A DNA stretch of 64,000 bases from CAZDKK01 sp964603725 (GTDB lineage Bacteria; Eisenbacteria; RBG-16-71-46; CAIMUX01; WJJG01): assembly GCA_964603725.1 (NCBI GenBank), contig CAZRWW010000007.1, positions 1 through 64,000 on the forward strand, given 5' to 3'. Below are positions 18,244-26,964 of the stretch, piece after piece (position 1 is the stretch's first letter; each line of letters starts with the position of its first letter). The translations under genes were made by a program, and so were the position numbers. A model generated the notes under the pieces. That model made no database searches. It saw only the letters and a list, made by a program, of their open reading frames with translations, and had not been told where the DNA came from.

Positions 18244-20789
18244 GGCCGCTCCTCTCTTCCGGCGCAATCGGTCCAGCCCGCGCAAGCGTCTGGTCCCGCG
18301 CCGACTGCGGACCCATGCTCGCACCCCATCACTTTCCAGATGCGCTCGGCGTACTCCAACACCGATCGGTCGCTGGAGAACCTCCCCATCCTGGCCGTGT
18401 TCAGAATCGACATGCGGGCCCAGTTCTCCCGATCCAGGTAGGCGCGTCCGGCCTCCGCCTGTGCGCGCACGTAATCAGCGTAGTCCGCCAGCACCAGGTA
18501 GGCGTCGCCGCCCTCCAGCAGGGCAGCCAGGATCGGCGCGAAGAGCGCCGGATTCTCCGGCGAGAAGCACCCCGACGCGATCAGGTCCAGCGTTTCCCGC
18601 AGATCCGCATTCGCCGCGTAGTAGGCCCGCGGGTCGTACCCCTTCTGCCGCAGCTCGGCCACCTGCTCGGTGGTGAGCCCGAAGGGGAAGGCATTCTCGC
18701 GGCCGACTTCGTCCATGATCTCGATGTTCGCGCCATCCAGCGTGCCGAGGGTGAGGGCGCCGTTGAGCGACATCTTCATGTTGCCGGTGCCGGAGGCCTC
18801 GAACCCGGCCGTGGAGATCTGCTCGGAAAGGTCCGCGGCGGTCACGATCTTCTCGGCCTGCGAGACGCAGTAGTTGGGCAGGAACACGACTCGCAGCTTG
18901 CCCTGGGCGGCCGGGTCGCGGTTGACCTTCTCCGCCACGGCAGTGATCAGCTTGATGATGAGCTTCGCCTGCCGGTAGGCGGGCGCCGCCTTTCCGGCGA
19001 AGATCACGGTGCGCGGAGCTGTCTCCGGGAGGGTGGCATTGCGCAGGTGATTGTACAACGTGATCACATGCAGGATGTTGAGCAGTTGCCGCTTGTACTC
19101 GTGGATCCGCTTGACCTGCACATCGAACATCGTCTGCGGATCAACGCCGACGCCCGTGCGGCGCAGAATATAGCGCCCCAGGCGCAGCTTGTTGCGCAAC
19201 CGGGCCTCGCGCCACTCGCGGCGGAAGACCGGGTCGTCAGCCAGCGGCGCCAGGCGCACCAACTGGTCCAGATCGCACACCCACTCCGGGCCAATGCGGG
19301 TGGTGATCAGCGCCGACAGGTCCGGGTTGGCCTGGTAGAGCCACCGGCGGGGCGTGATCCCGTTGGTCACGTTCTGAATGCGACCCGGGAAGACGCGCTC
19401 GAAGTCGCGGAACAGCCGCTCGCGCAAGATGCGACTGTGGAGCGCCGCCACGCCGTTCACGGTGTGGCTCCCGACGACGGCCAGGTTGGCCATGCGCACC
19501 ATCCGGACGGGGCCCTCCTGGATCAGCGAGAGCCGCTGGGGCAGATCCGGATCCTGGGGATGCGCGGCGCGGACGCGGCACAGGAAGCGGTGGTTGATCT
19601 CGTAGATGATCTCCAGATGGCGGGGCAGCAGCCGACCCAGAAGTCCGACCGGCCAGGTCTCCAGGGCCTCCGGCAGGATGGTGTGGTTGGTGTAGGAGAG
19701 GGTGCGAGTGCAGATGGACCAGGCGTCGTCCCAGTCCATGCCCTCCTCGTCCACGAGCACGCGCATCAGTTCGGCGACGGCGATGCTGGGGTGGGTGTCG
19801 TTGAGTTGGATGGCGGCGTACTCTGGCAGCTCGGCCAGAACGGAGCTCTGCTTGCGAAAGCGCCGGAGGATATCCGCCAGCGTGGCGGCCACGAGAAAGT
19901 ACTGCTGCTTGAGCCGCAGCTCCCGGCCCGAGTCGCTGGCATCGCTCGGGTAGAGCACCTTGGTGAGGTTCTCGCTGAGGATCTTGGCCTGTACGGCGCC
20001 GACGTAGTCGCCCTGATTGAAGTCGTCGAGCGCGAACTCGCGGCTGGACTGAGCGACCCACAGCCGCATGTTGCTGACGAAGTTGCTGCCGCAGCCCGGA
20101 ACCAGGATGTCGTTGGCCGTGGCCAGGACCGTCTCGCCCCCGATCCAGCGGCGACGCCGGCGGCCGCGATCGTCCTCGTAGGTCTCGATTCGCCCGTAGA
20201 ATCGCACGGGAAAGGAATGCCGGGTGCGGCGGACGTCCCAGGGGCTCCCGTGCGGGGCCCAGTTGTCGCATTGCTCGCGCTGATGGCCGTCGCCCAGCGT
20301 CTGGTGAAACATGCCGTAGTCGTAGCGGATGCCGTAGCCATATCCCGGGATGCCCAGGCAGGCCATCGAATCGAGATAGCAGGAAGCCAGACGACCCAGG
20401 CCCCCGTTGCCCAGGCCGGGGTCCATCTCCTCCTCCTCCAGCTCGTCGAGCTCGAAGCCCAGCTCGCCGACCGCCTCGCGCGCGGCGGCCTCCATGCCCA
20501 GACTGATCAAGTTGCTGCGCAACAGACGGCCCGGCAGGAACTCGATGGACAGGAAGTAGACCCGCTTGGCGAACGTGTCGTACAGCGCCCTCTGGGACTC
20601 GATCCAGCGATCCAGCAGCCGCTCGCGCACGCAGTGGGCCAGCCCGAGGTAGCAGGTCGGGGCGTCCAGGGTGGACGGGTCCGCGCCGAGGGTGGTGCGG
20701 ATGTGGCGCAGGATGCTCGTCTTGAGATCCTGAGGATCGACGCAATCCGCGGATCTCTCCCAGGCCCGTTCTCTCAACTGCACGTGCAT
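18240..20789 (-). CDS. glgP: Glycogen/alpha-glucan phosphorylase
   Basis: This cytoplasmic enzyme releases glucose-1-phosphate from glycogen or maltodextrin using PLP. The 849 residues match the family length. Landmarks are YFLSIEFLPGRLL, DPGLGNGGLGRLASCYLDS, GYGYGIRYDYGMFHQ, AIQLNDTHPSIAVAELMR and the PLP-lysine block EASGTGNMKMSLNGALTLGT, with the Lys at about 672. The start is ATG 20789 with GAGGTG upstream. It is the first gene of a two-gene unit, with the EAL-HDOD gene overlapping its stop by four bases. The SLC13-type gene lies about 170 bp upstream on the same strand. Confidence 0.97.
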   Translation of the reverse strand: MHVQLRERAWERSADCVDPQDLKTSILRHIRTTLGADPSTLDAPTCYLGLAHCVRERLLDRWIESQRALYDTFAKRVYFLSIEFLPGRLLRSNLISLGMEAAAREAVGELGFELDELEEEEMDPGLGNGGLGRLASCYLDSMACLGIPGYGYGIRYDYGMFHQTLGDGHQREQCDNWAPHGSPWDVRRTRHSFPVRFYGRIETYEDDRGRRRRRWIGGETVLATANDILVPGCGSNFVSNMRLWVAQSSREFALDDFNQGDYVGAVQAKILSENLTKVLYPSDASDSGRELRLKQQYFLVAATLADILRRFRKQSSVLAELPEYAAIQLNDTHPSIAVAELMRVLVDEEGMDWDDAWSICTRTLSYTNHTILPEALETWPVGLLGRLLPRHLEIIYEINHRFLCRVRAAHPQDPDLPQRLSLIQEGPVRMVRMANLAVVGSHTVNGVAALHSRILRERLFRDFERVFPGRIQNVTNGITPRRWLYQANPDLSALITTRIGPEWVCDLDQLVRLAPLADDPVFRREWREARLRNKLRLGRYILRRTGVGVDPQTMFDVQVKRIHEYKRQLLNILHVITLYNHLRNATLPETAPRTVIFAGKAAPAYRQAKLIIKLITAVAEKVNRDPAAQGKLRVVFLPNYCVSQAEKIVTAADLSEQISTAGFEASGTGNMKMSLNGALTLGTLDGANIEIMDEVGRENAFPFGLTTEQVAELRQKGYDPRAYYAANADLRETLDLIASGCFSPENPALFAPILAALLEGGDAYLVLADYADYVRAQAEAGRAYLDRENWARMSILNTARMGRFSSDRSVLEYAERIWKVMGCEHGSAVGAGPDACAGWTDCAGREERP

Positions 20790-20958
20790 GGCGGGGCACC
20801 TCGAGACACGGCGCTACTTCGGTGGTGGCTGAGATCGACCAGCCAGGACCGATGGATCGCCAGCGTTGACCACACCGTACCTGTTGATATCGGCAGGGCC
20901 GGCCGGGTCTTGACGCCTCACGGCCCGCGGGTCCCTGCCGCCCGGACTGCGCCGGTTC

Positions 20959-22746
20959 TCAGAATGGGAAGAACCGCGGAATCACCAGGGCCGCCGCGAT
21001 CACCAGGAGCAGGTTGAGTGGGCCGCCCACCCGCAGGAAATCGGTGAATCGGTACCCGCCCGGCCCGAGGATGAAGGTGTTCGTCTGGTAGCCGATGGGT
21101 GTCATGAAGCTGTTGGAGGCCGCCAGCATGACGGCGATCACGAAGGGCAGGGGCGAGACCCCCAATTCCACGGCCGTGGCGATGGCGATGGGCGTCAGCA
21201 CCGCGGCGGCCGCGTTGTTGCTGATGATCTCGGTCAAGAGCGACGTGAGCAGGTAGAACGCCGCCAGGGTGCCCACGGGACCCAGCGGGGTCGTGAGGCG
21301 CAGGATCTGGGCGGCGACGAGATCGGCGGTGCCCGTCTTCTGCATGGCGAGGCCGAGCGGGATCACGGAGCCGATCAGGACGAGCACCATCCAGTCGACG
21401 TCTTCATAGGCTTCCTCGGGCGTGACGCAGCCGGTGAGGAACATCGCCACCACGCCGAGCAGAGCCGAGAGCACGATGGGCATCACGTTGAAGGCGGCCA
21501 GCAGCACCACCGCCGCCAGGATCAGCACGGCGAGCTTCAGCTTGCGCGTCCGCTTGGCCGGGAGATCCACCGCCCCCAGCAGCGTGAGCTGGCGGCCCGC
21601 GTGGATCTGGAGCAGCTCCTCCCGGGTGCCTTCGACCAGCAGCAGATCACCAGGTGCCAGGACCACGTCCCGCATCCGCTTGAGCAACGCCAGCCCGTGC
21701 CGCTGGATGCCCATCACCGGCACGCCGAAGCGGTGGCGGAAATCGAGCTGGGCGAGCGACCGGCCCACCACGCGCGAGCGGGGCGGCACCATCAGTTCGG
21801 CCAGTTGCGCCTCTTCGGCCGACCCGTCGCGGCTCGGCATCGTCGCCGGCGGCTTCGCCGTGGTCATCCGCAGGTGCGCCACGTCTCGGATGCGGGCGAT
21901 GTCCGCGATCTTGCCGCGCACGAGCAGGGTGTCCGCCGCATGGATCACCGTGCTGGCGCGCACCTGGCGGTGGCGGCGTCCCTCCCGGTCGACCGCAATC
22001 ACCTCCAGGCCGTACTCCGAGCCGAAACGCGACTCTCCCAGACTCCGCCCCACCAGCGGCGAGTCGGCATCGACCTCGAGCAGCGTCAGGTACTCGCGCA
22101 ACTCGTAGGCATCGAGGGGGTCCTCGGCCGGCTCGCGCACCGGGGTCAGCCAACGCCCCGCGGTGAGCAGGTAGACCACGCCCACGGCCATCAGAACGAG
22201 CGCGGGCGGCGTGATGTCGAACAATCCGAGCCGATCGTACCCCAGCTCCACGACCAGACCGGCCACGAGCAGATTGGTGCTGGTGCCGATCAGGGTCAGG
22301 GTGCCCCCCAGCTGGCTGGCGAACGAAACCGGGATGAACAGCTTCGACGGGCGGGCCTTGATCTTGCGCGCGATGCCCAGCATGAGCGGAACCATCACGA
22401 CCACGACCGGCGTGTTGTTGACGACCGCACTGAGAGGGATCACGAGGACGAGCCCCACCAGCAACAGCCGCCATTCGCTCTTGCCGGCCAGGCGCGAGAT
22501 CCAGCGGCCCAAGGCGTCGATTGCGCCGGTGCGCACGAGTCCGGCCGAGAGGACGAACATGGCCGCGACTGTGAGCAGCGCCTCATTGGCAAAGCCGCTC
22601 AAGCCTTCGCGCACGGTAACGAGCCGCGTCAGGATCAGGGTCGCCATGACGATGAGGCCGACCACGTCCACCCGGAGCCGATTCCAGATGAACAGGCCCA
22701 GGGCGCCCGCGGTGATGGCCAGCGTGAGAAGAATGTCGCCGCTCAT
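20959..22746 (-). CDS. SLC13/DASS-family permease with two TrkA-C (RCK_C) domains
   Basis: This inner-membrane transporter has 595 residues. The first membrane block contains SAVVNNTPVVVVMVPLML and SQLGGTLTLIGTSTNLLVAG, the paired substrate and sodium motifs (S-N-T/S-T-N) of divalent-anion:Na+ symporters. A cytosolic insert of about residues 205-370 holds two TrkA-C units (DSPLVGRSLGESRFGSEYGL and PRSRVVGRSLAQLDFRHRFG). The second membrane block repeats the motif as EIISNNAAAAVLTPIAIATA. RCK_C-bearing members often carry sulfate or other divalent anions; the substrate cannot be read from sequence. The stop lies about 170 bp upstream of the glgP start, with no clear terminator between them. 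Confidence 0.92.
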   Translation of the reverse strand: MSGDILLTLAITAGALGLFIWNRLRVDVVGLIVMATLILTRLVTVREGLSGFANEALLTVAAMFVLSAGLVRTGAIDALGRWISRLAGKSEWRLLLVGLVLVIPLSAVVNNTPVVVVMVPLMLGIARKIKARPSKLFIPVSFASQLGGTLTLIGTSTNLLVAGLVVELGYDRLGLFDITPPALVLMAVGVVYLLTAGRWLTPVREPAEDPLDAYELREYLTLLEVDADSPLVGRSLGESRFGSEYGLEVIAVDREGRRHRQVRASTVIHAADTLLVRGKIADIARIRDVAHLRMTTAKPPATMPSRDGSAEEAQLAELMVPPRSRVVGRSLAQLDFRHRFGVPVMGIQRHGLALLKRMRDVVLAPGDLLLVEGTREELLQIHAGRQLTLLGAVDLPAKRTRKLKLAVLILAAVVLLAAFNVMPIVLSALLGVVAMFLTGCVTPEEAYEDVDWMVLVLIGSVIPLGLAMQKTGTADLVAAQILRLTTPLGPVGTLAAFYLLTSLLTEIISNNAAAAVLTPIAIATAVELGVSPLPFVIAVMLAASNSFMTPIGYQTNTFILGPGGYRFTDFLRVGGPLNLLLVIAAALVIPRFFPF

Positions 22747-22906
22747 GTCGCTTCGCCCTCAGCTCTCCTGGCCTCCCAGGCTGCGGCCGCGCAGCGGAGG
22801 ATCGTGACCATAGCAGATCGGCCTCGAGCTGCACCACAGCCTGCTTGTTAGAGCGCGTCCGGCGCGGGCGTGATGGCCAGACTTCTGCTGATCGTCGAGC
22901 AACAGA

Positions 22907-22950
22907 CAGAAGGCCGCCCCGCCTCGACAGCGAGGCAGGGCGGCCTTCTG
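22907..22950 (-). terminator. Strong intrinsic-type terminator downstream of the fasciclin gene
   Basis: A 13-bp perfect stem (22907-22919 with 22938-22950), one C/A mismatch, then a further 6-bp stem (gcctcg/cgaggc) closing on an acag tetraloop. It lies 21 bases past the fasciclin stop, with a moderately U-rich tail on the minus strand. The rest of 22747-22971 contains only the upstream region of the SLC13 gene. Confidence 0.8.
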
Positions 22951-22971
22951 CTTGGATCGAACGCCCGCGGC

Positions 22972-23550
22972 CTACGAGTCGCCCTTGGGAAGGATGACAT
23001 TGTCGATCACATGGATCACGCCGTTGGAAGCGGCGATATCGGTCTGGATCACGTTGGCGTTGTCGACCTTGACACCCTGATCGGTGCGGATGTCAATGGC
23101 CTCGCCCTGCACGGTCCGCGCAGACTGGAGCTTGATGACGTCCTGGGCCAGCAGTTTGCCTGGCACGACATGATAGGTGAGAACCTGGGTCAGCTTGGCC
23201 TTGTCCTTCAGCAATCCCTCGACAGTGCCCGCGGGCAGCTTCGCGAAGGCCTCATCCGTGGGCGCGAAGACGGTGAAGGGGCCTTCACCCTTCAGCACGT
23301 CCACCAGTCCCGCCGCCTGCACCGCCGCGACCAGCGTCTTGAACGATCCGGCCGCGACAGCCACATCCACCAGCGTTCCTGCAGCCGTTCCTGTAGCCAC
23401 AGCCGAAGTCTTCATGATGGTGTCTTCCTTCTGCGAGCCATCGTCTGCGGAGGCCTGGCCGCCGCGGGACGAGCAGTTGTCTCCTGTGGCGGTTCCCGCC
23501 AGGGCCACGAGTGCCGCCAGAGCCAAGGTGAACGAATACAGCATCTTCAT
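22972..23550 (-). CDS. Secreted fasciclin (FAS1) domain protein
   Basis: The start ATG 23550 follows a GGGAGG site and gives 192 residues. The signal peptide (LYSFTLALAALVALAGTATG) is followed by a short polar region with a Cys (GDNCSSRGG) and one FAS1 domain. Family hallmarks are TLVDVAVAAGSFKTLVAAVQ, GPFTVFAPTDEAFAKLP, LTYHVVPGKLLAQDV and the terminal NGVIHVIDNVILP. FAS1 proteins are extracellular or periplasmic adhesion modules. The gene is probably monocistronic: a promoter-like AT-rich segment lies upstream (23717-23745) and a strong hairpin downstream. Confidence 0.93.
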   Translation of the reverse strand: MKMLYSFTLALAALVALAGTATGDNCSSRGGQASADDGSQKEDTIMKTSAVATGTAAGTLVDVAVAAGSFKTLVAAVQAAGLVDVLKGEGPFTVFAPTDEAFAKLPAGTVEGLLKDKAKLTQVLTYHVVPGKLLAQDVIKLQSARTVQGEAIDIRTDQGVKVDNANVIQTDIAASNGVIHVIDNVILPKGDS

Positions 23551-23716
23551 CTTTCTATCCTCCCATCCAAGTGATCCAAGAGTCAGAGAGTCGTCTTCTC
23601 TGGCCGCCAGGGACGGGGCGTGGGCCCGGCGTGGCCAAGGTGTCGAGCGCGGTGTTGCCGGACCCAGCCCCAGAGACCCTTTCAGGCCGACCGAAGCACC
23701 AATGACAATGATTTGA

Positions 23717-23745
23717 ACTGTATTTGGCCAGTAAAGTTCCATAAA
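23717..23745 (-). promoter_or_regulatory. Predicted promoter for the fasciclin gene
   Basis: Minus-strand -35 TTTATG (23740-23745), a 17-base spacer and -10 TACAGT (23717-23722). They sit in one of the few AT-rich intergenic stretches of the window, about 170 bases before the ATG at 23550. Confidence 0.4.
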
Positions 23746-23828
23746 ATTCGCAGGACGACCCACAGACGCGCAAGTGCCTCAGACGGAAACGGTTGACCCA
23801 GATCCCCGCGTCCGGCGGTCGCCGCGGC

Positions 23829-26014
23829 CTAGCGCCCCGCGACCCGCCGCCAGCAGGTCACCTGCTCGGTGAGGATCGTGATCCGGCGCTCGTTGTCGTG
23901 ACGCACGCGCGGCAGGTCCACGGGATCCCCCAGCGGCTCGAAGTCCGGCGCCAGCAGTTCCCGGATGACCAGATGGTCGGCCTGATTGTCGCCGGTCCCG
24001 TCCTTGTAACCGCCCAGCCAGTTCGCGCGCGGGGTGCGTTCCTCGCGCCACTGCCACGGGCAAGCCAGCAGCAGCAGTCCGCCGGGCTCGACGAATCGGC
24101 CGATCGCCTCGAGAAAGGCGCGCGGAGCGGCCATGTTGTCGAGCAGATCCGTGACCACGACCAGCATGAAGGTGCCCCACTTGGGCTGCAGATTGGCGGC
24201 GTTGTCCTGGAAGAACTGCACGCGCGCCGCCATCTCGGCGAGCCCGAAGTCGGCCAGGCGCTTCGCGTGGAAGGACTCGATCTCCCCCTCCCAGGGCAGG
24301 GTGTAGTGAATCTGCCCGCGGCTCTTCATGGCCTCGGCCACTCGCACGAAGCGGGCCGAGAAGTCCAGGCCCAGCACGCGGTCGTGGCGCCGCGCCAACT
24401 CGAAGGCCAGGCGCCCCGCGCCGCAGTTGATGTGCAGGACGGCGCCGGTCCGGCCGGCGGTGCCGACCGGGGCGCCGCTGGGCTTCCCGCCGGCGTCGCC
24501 GCCGGACGGGTCGCCGCCGGGCGCGTCGCCGGCGCGGCGGGCGACGAGCGCGGCCAGCGCCGCGTAGAAGTTGGCGATCCCCAGCCGGTCCTCGCNNNNN
24601 NNNNNACCCAGTCCGACGGCGCGCGTCACGTCGCGCTCGGTGAGATAGGGATCGCCGTAGCTGGGCGCGGCGTGCTCGGCGCGCACATACCTGAGGCCCG
24701 CGTGCTGGAAGAAGTGCCGGCGGAAGGCGTAGCGCGAGTCGCGGATGGCCTCGTTGCCGGTGGAGATCCAGCTGCCGCCCTTGATGAGCGTGTGCAGATC
24801 GTCGAAGGTGGGCGTGGAGAAATCGTCATAGACCGGATGCACGCGGAAACCCGGGAAGGGATAGATCGCCGTCTCGGTCCACTGCCAGACGTTGCCCACC
24901 AGGTCATAGAAGTCGCCCTGCCGGAAGCGGTCCACGGGGCAGCTCGAAGCCCAGTGCTCCAGATGAATGTTTCCGGGCGCCGCCTGCCAGTCGGGCGCAT
25001 CCAGCGGCACGGCGCGGTCTCGCATCAAGCACCACTCGTCCTCGCTGGGCAGCCTGATGGGCGCGCCGGTACGGTCGGCCAGCCAGTTGCAGAACGCCTT
25101 GGCCTCGAGCTGGTTCACCTCGACCGGCCAGTTCCAGGGCAGATCGATCTCGGCCGCCAGGCAGCGCACGCGCCAACCTCCTCCGGCCCGGCGCCAGAAG
25201 AGCGGGTGAGCGGCCTGGCGAAAAGTCCGCCAGCGCCATCCCTCATCGGTCCACCAGGCGGCGTTCTCGTAGCCGCCGTCCTCGACGAAGGCCAGGTACT
25301 CGCGATTGCTGACGAGCATGCGCGAGGCGGCGAAGGCGGGGACCTCGGCGCCGTGCCGGCCGTACTCGTTGTCCCAGCCGTAGAGCGGGTTGTCCTGGGA
25401 CTTGCCCAGCTCGACCACGCCCCCGGGCACCGCCACGAGCTCGTTGACCGGCGGCTCCCCGCGCTCCGGGCACACCGGCCAGTGGTCGCTGGCGCGCAGC
25501 AACTCCAGGGGCAGCTGGCGGATGAGCACCGAGGAGGTCTCCAAATGGATGCGCGAGTGCTCGATGCCCATCATGATCACCCAAAAGGGACTCTCCCAGC
25601 CGATGGGCAAGGTCAGCGGCAAGGCGCGGATGCGCTCGTCCACGACCCGGCGGACCAGGCGGCGGTAGTCCCACACCGCCGAGAGAGGGGCCAGTCGTAG
25701 TGGCGCTCATCCAGATCGTCCCAGCTCATCTCGTCCACGCCGATGGCGAACATCGATTCGAAGCGCGGATTGACCCTTTGGTCCAAGACCTTGCCCGTGA
25801 TCAGCTTGTTGATGTAGAAGGCTGCGGTGTGGCCCAGGTAGAAGACCAACGGGTGGCGCAGCGGATCGGCGCGGCGGTAGAAGGCTTCGTCCTGCGCCAT
25901 GACGTCGAAGAGCCGCTCGTCCAGGTCGTAGGAGGCGTGGAAATAGCGGCGGATCTCCTCGCGCTTCTCTTCGGGATCGCCGCCGTGGAGACGGAGCGTG
26001 CGATCGGTGAGCAT
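23829..26014 (-). CDS. ovoA: 5-histidylcysteine sulfoxide synthase / SAM methyltransferase (ovothiol synthase), apparent frameshift and gap
   Basis: OvoA makes the first C-S bond of ovothiol (histidine plus cysteine plus O2) and later methylates the imidazole. Starting at ATG 26014 (GGGGGA upstream), the first frame gives the N-terminal DinB-like domain with the iron-ligand His in FYLGHTAAFYINKL. Coding then passes to another frame at 25681-25687, after HYDWPLS. The second frame continues with the HX3HXE iron motif (IEHSRIHLET), an FGE-sulfatase domain (DLVGNVWQWTETAIYPFPGF, LIKGGSWISTGNEAIRDSRY) and a C-terminal methyltransferase (VLHINCGAGRLAFELARRHD). Total length is 728 codons plus 2 bases, so removing one CT dinucleotide restores a full-length enzyme. 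Ten Ns (24596-24605) interrupt the linker before the methyltransferase domain. Confidence 0.92.
24596..24605. other. Scaffold gap (10 N)
   Basis: Ten undetermined bases within ovoA. The true size is unknown; the nominal gap keeps the frame usable. Confidence 1.
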
Positions 26015-26083
26015 CGCCAGTCCCCCTTGGGGTGATGGGCTGAACCCGTTCGGCCCAGGCCGCGGATGCGCCTTGAGCGTTCT

Positions 26084-26131
26084 GCCCGGCGCCGGCTTGC
26101 TGCGCCCGGCGCCGGCTTGCTGCGCCCGGCG
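26084..26131. repeat. 20-bp tandem repeat upstream of ovoA
   Basis: gcccggcgccggcttgctgc occurs at 26084-26103 and 26104-26123, with an eight-base partial copy to 26131. It lies in the divergent ovoA/SRPBCC intergenic region. Each unit contains the GC palindrome ggcgcc. Confidence 0.85.
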
Positions 26132-26226
26132 GGCAGTCTACCATTGCGGCCCGGAGTGCGCACGTCGGGCATCCGGTCTCGGGGGGTGTAGCTTTCCGAT
26201 GAGGTTCTGTTAGGCTCCACCATGAT

Positions 26227-26700
26227 ATGTCACACGTGTTCAGGACGCAGATGCATCTGCCGTTGGTCCGCGAGCAGGTGTTCGCCTTCTTCGCCGATGC
26301 GGAGAACCTCGAGCGCATAACGCCGCCGGAGCTGCGCTTCCGCATCCTGACGCCCCGACCCATCGTCATGGCGGCCGGCGCCGTGATCGACTATCGCCTG
26401 TCCTTGGTCGGGGTGCCTTTTCACTGGCGGACCCGCATCGCGGCCTGGGATCCGCCCCGCTCGTTCACCGATGAGCAGCTGGCGGGCCCCTATCGCCAGT
26501 GGGTGCACACGCACGAGTTCGAGGCGGTGGGCGACGGCACCTGCATCCGCGACACCGTGCGTTACCGGCTCCCGTTGTTCCCGGTGGGACAGCTGGCCTA
26601 TCCCCTGGTGCGCGCGCAGATCGGGCGCGTTTTCCGCTATCGCGCGAGCGCCATCCTGGACGCGCTGGGCTGGGGACCGCCGATCACACCCGCCCGGTAA
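26227..26700 (+). CDS. SRPBCC-superfamily ligand-binding protein
   Basis: This 157-residue cytoplasmic protein matches the START/Bet v1-like (SRPBCC) helix-grip fold throughout: MHLPLVREQVFAFFADAENL at the N-terminus, PPELRFRI, FHWRTRIAAWDPPRSFTDEQ, and GTCIRDTVRYRLP before the C-terminal helix. Related proteins bind hydrophobic ligands or act in the cell-division-inhibitor-associated SRPBCC group; the ligand here is unknown. ATG 26227 lacks a ribosome site. An upstream TAGGCT (26211-26216) would place transcription start close to the ATGs at 26222 and 26227, so the message may be leaderless. The gene is divergent from ovoA. Confidence 0.85.
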   Translation: MSHVFRTQMHLPLVREQVFAFFADAENLERITPPELRFRILTPRPIVMAAGAVIDYRLSLVGVPFHWRTRIAAWDPPRSFTDEQLAGPYRQWVHTHEFEAVGDGTCIRDTVRYRLPLFPVGQLAYPLVRAQIGRVFRYRASAILDALGWGPPITPAR

Positions 26701-26727
26701 AGGCGGTCCGGGCGCAGTTTCGTCCTA

Positions 26728-26795
26728 TCCATTTACATGGAAATAGGATGCACGATTCTGCTTTTTTTGTGGAACAAACATAGAATAAATCCGTT
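26728..26795 (+). promoter_or_regulatory. AT-rich island with hairpin and T-run, probable regulatory region of the DUF4397 gene
   Basis: An imperfect inverted repeat (cctatccat...atggaaatagg, 26728-26751), a run of seven T (26762-26768) and TAGAAT (26781-26786) form an AT-rich block unlike its GC-rich surroundings. It could terminate the SRPBCC transcript and/or carry the promoter for the gene at 26965. I cannot fix a good -35. Confidence 0.3.
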
Positions 26796-26964
26796 CATTA
26801 TCTCGACAGCGCGATCGGCCAGGTTGGTCCGGCAGCGCACGGAGGACGGCGGCCGCGGGCCGCCCAAAGCGAGCCGAGAGCGGCTCCCGGCGGGGGCCGC
26901 GATGACAGACGCAAACGAACCTGGGGGCCGAAGGCCTCAGGAATTGAAGATGGAGGATACAACG

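Noticed and set aside
22747..22906. Riboswitch or sRNA in the SLC13/fasciclin intergenic region
   Set aside because: Only the terminator hairpin is structured. No conserved aptamer-like elements are visible by eye.
23829..25676. Two separate genes (EgtB-like and DinB-like) instead of a frameshifted ovoA
   Set aside because: The DinB-like part ends mid-motif, continues exactly in the other frame, and the sum equals one full-length OvoA plus two bases.
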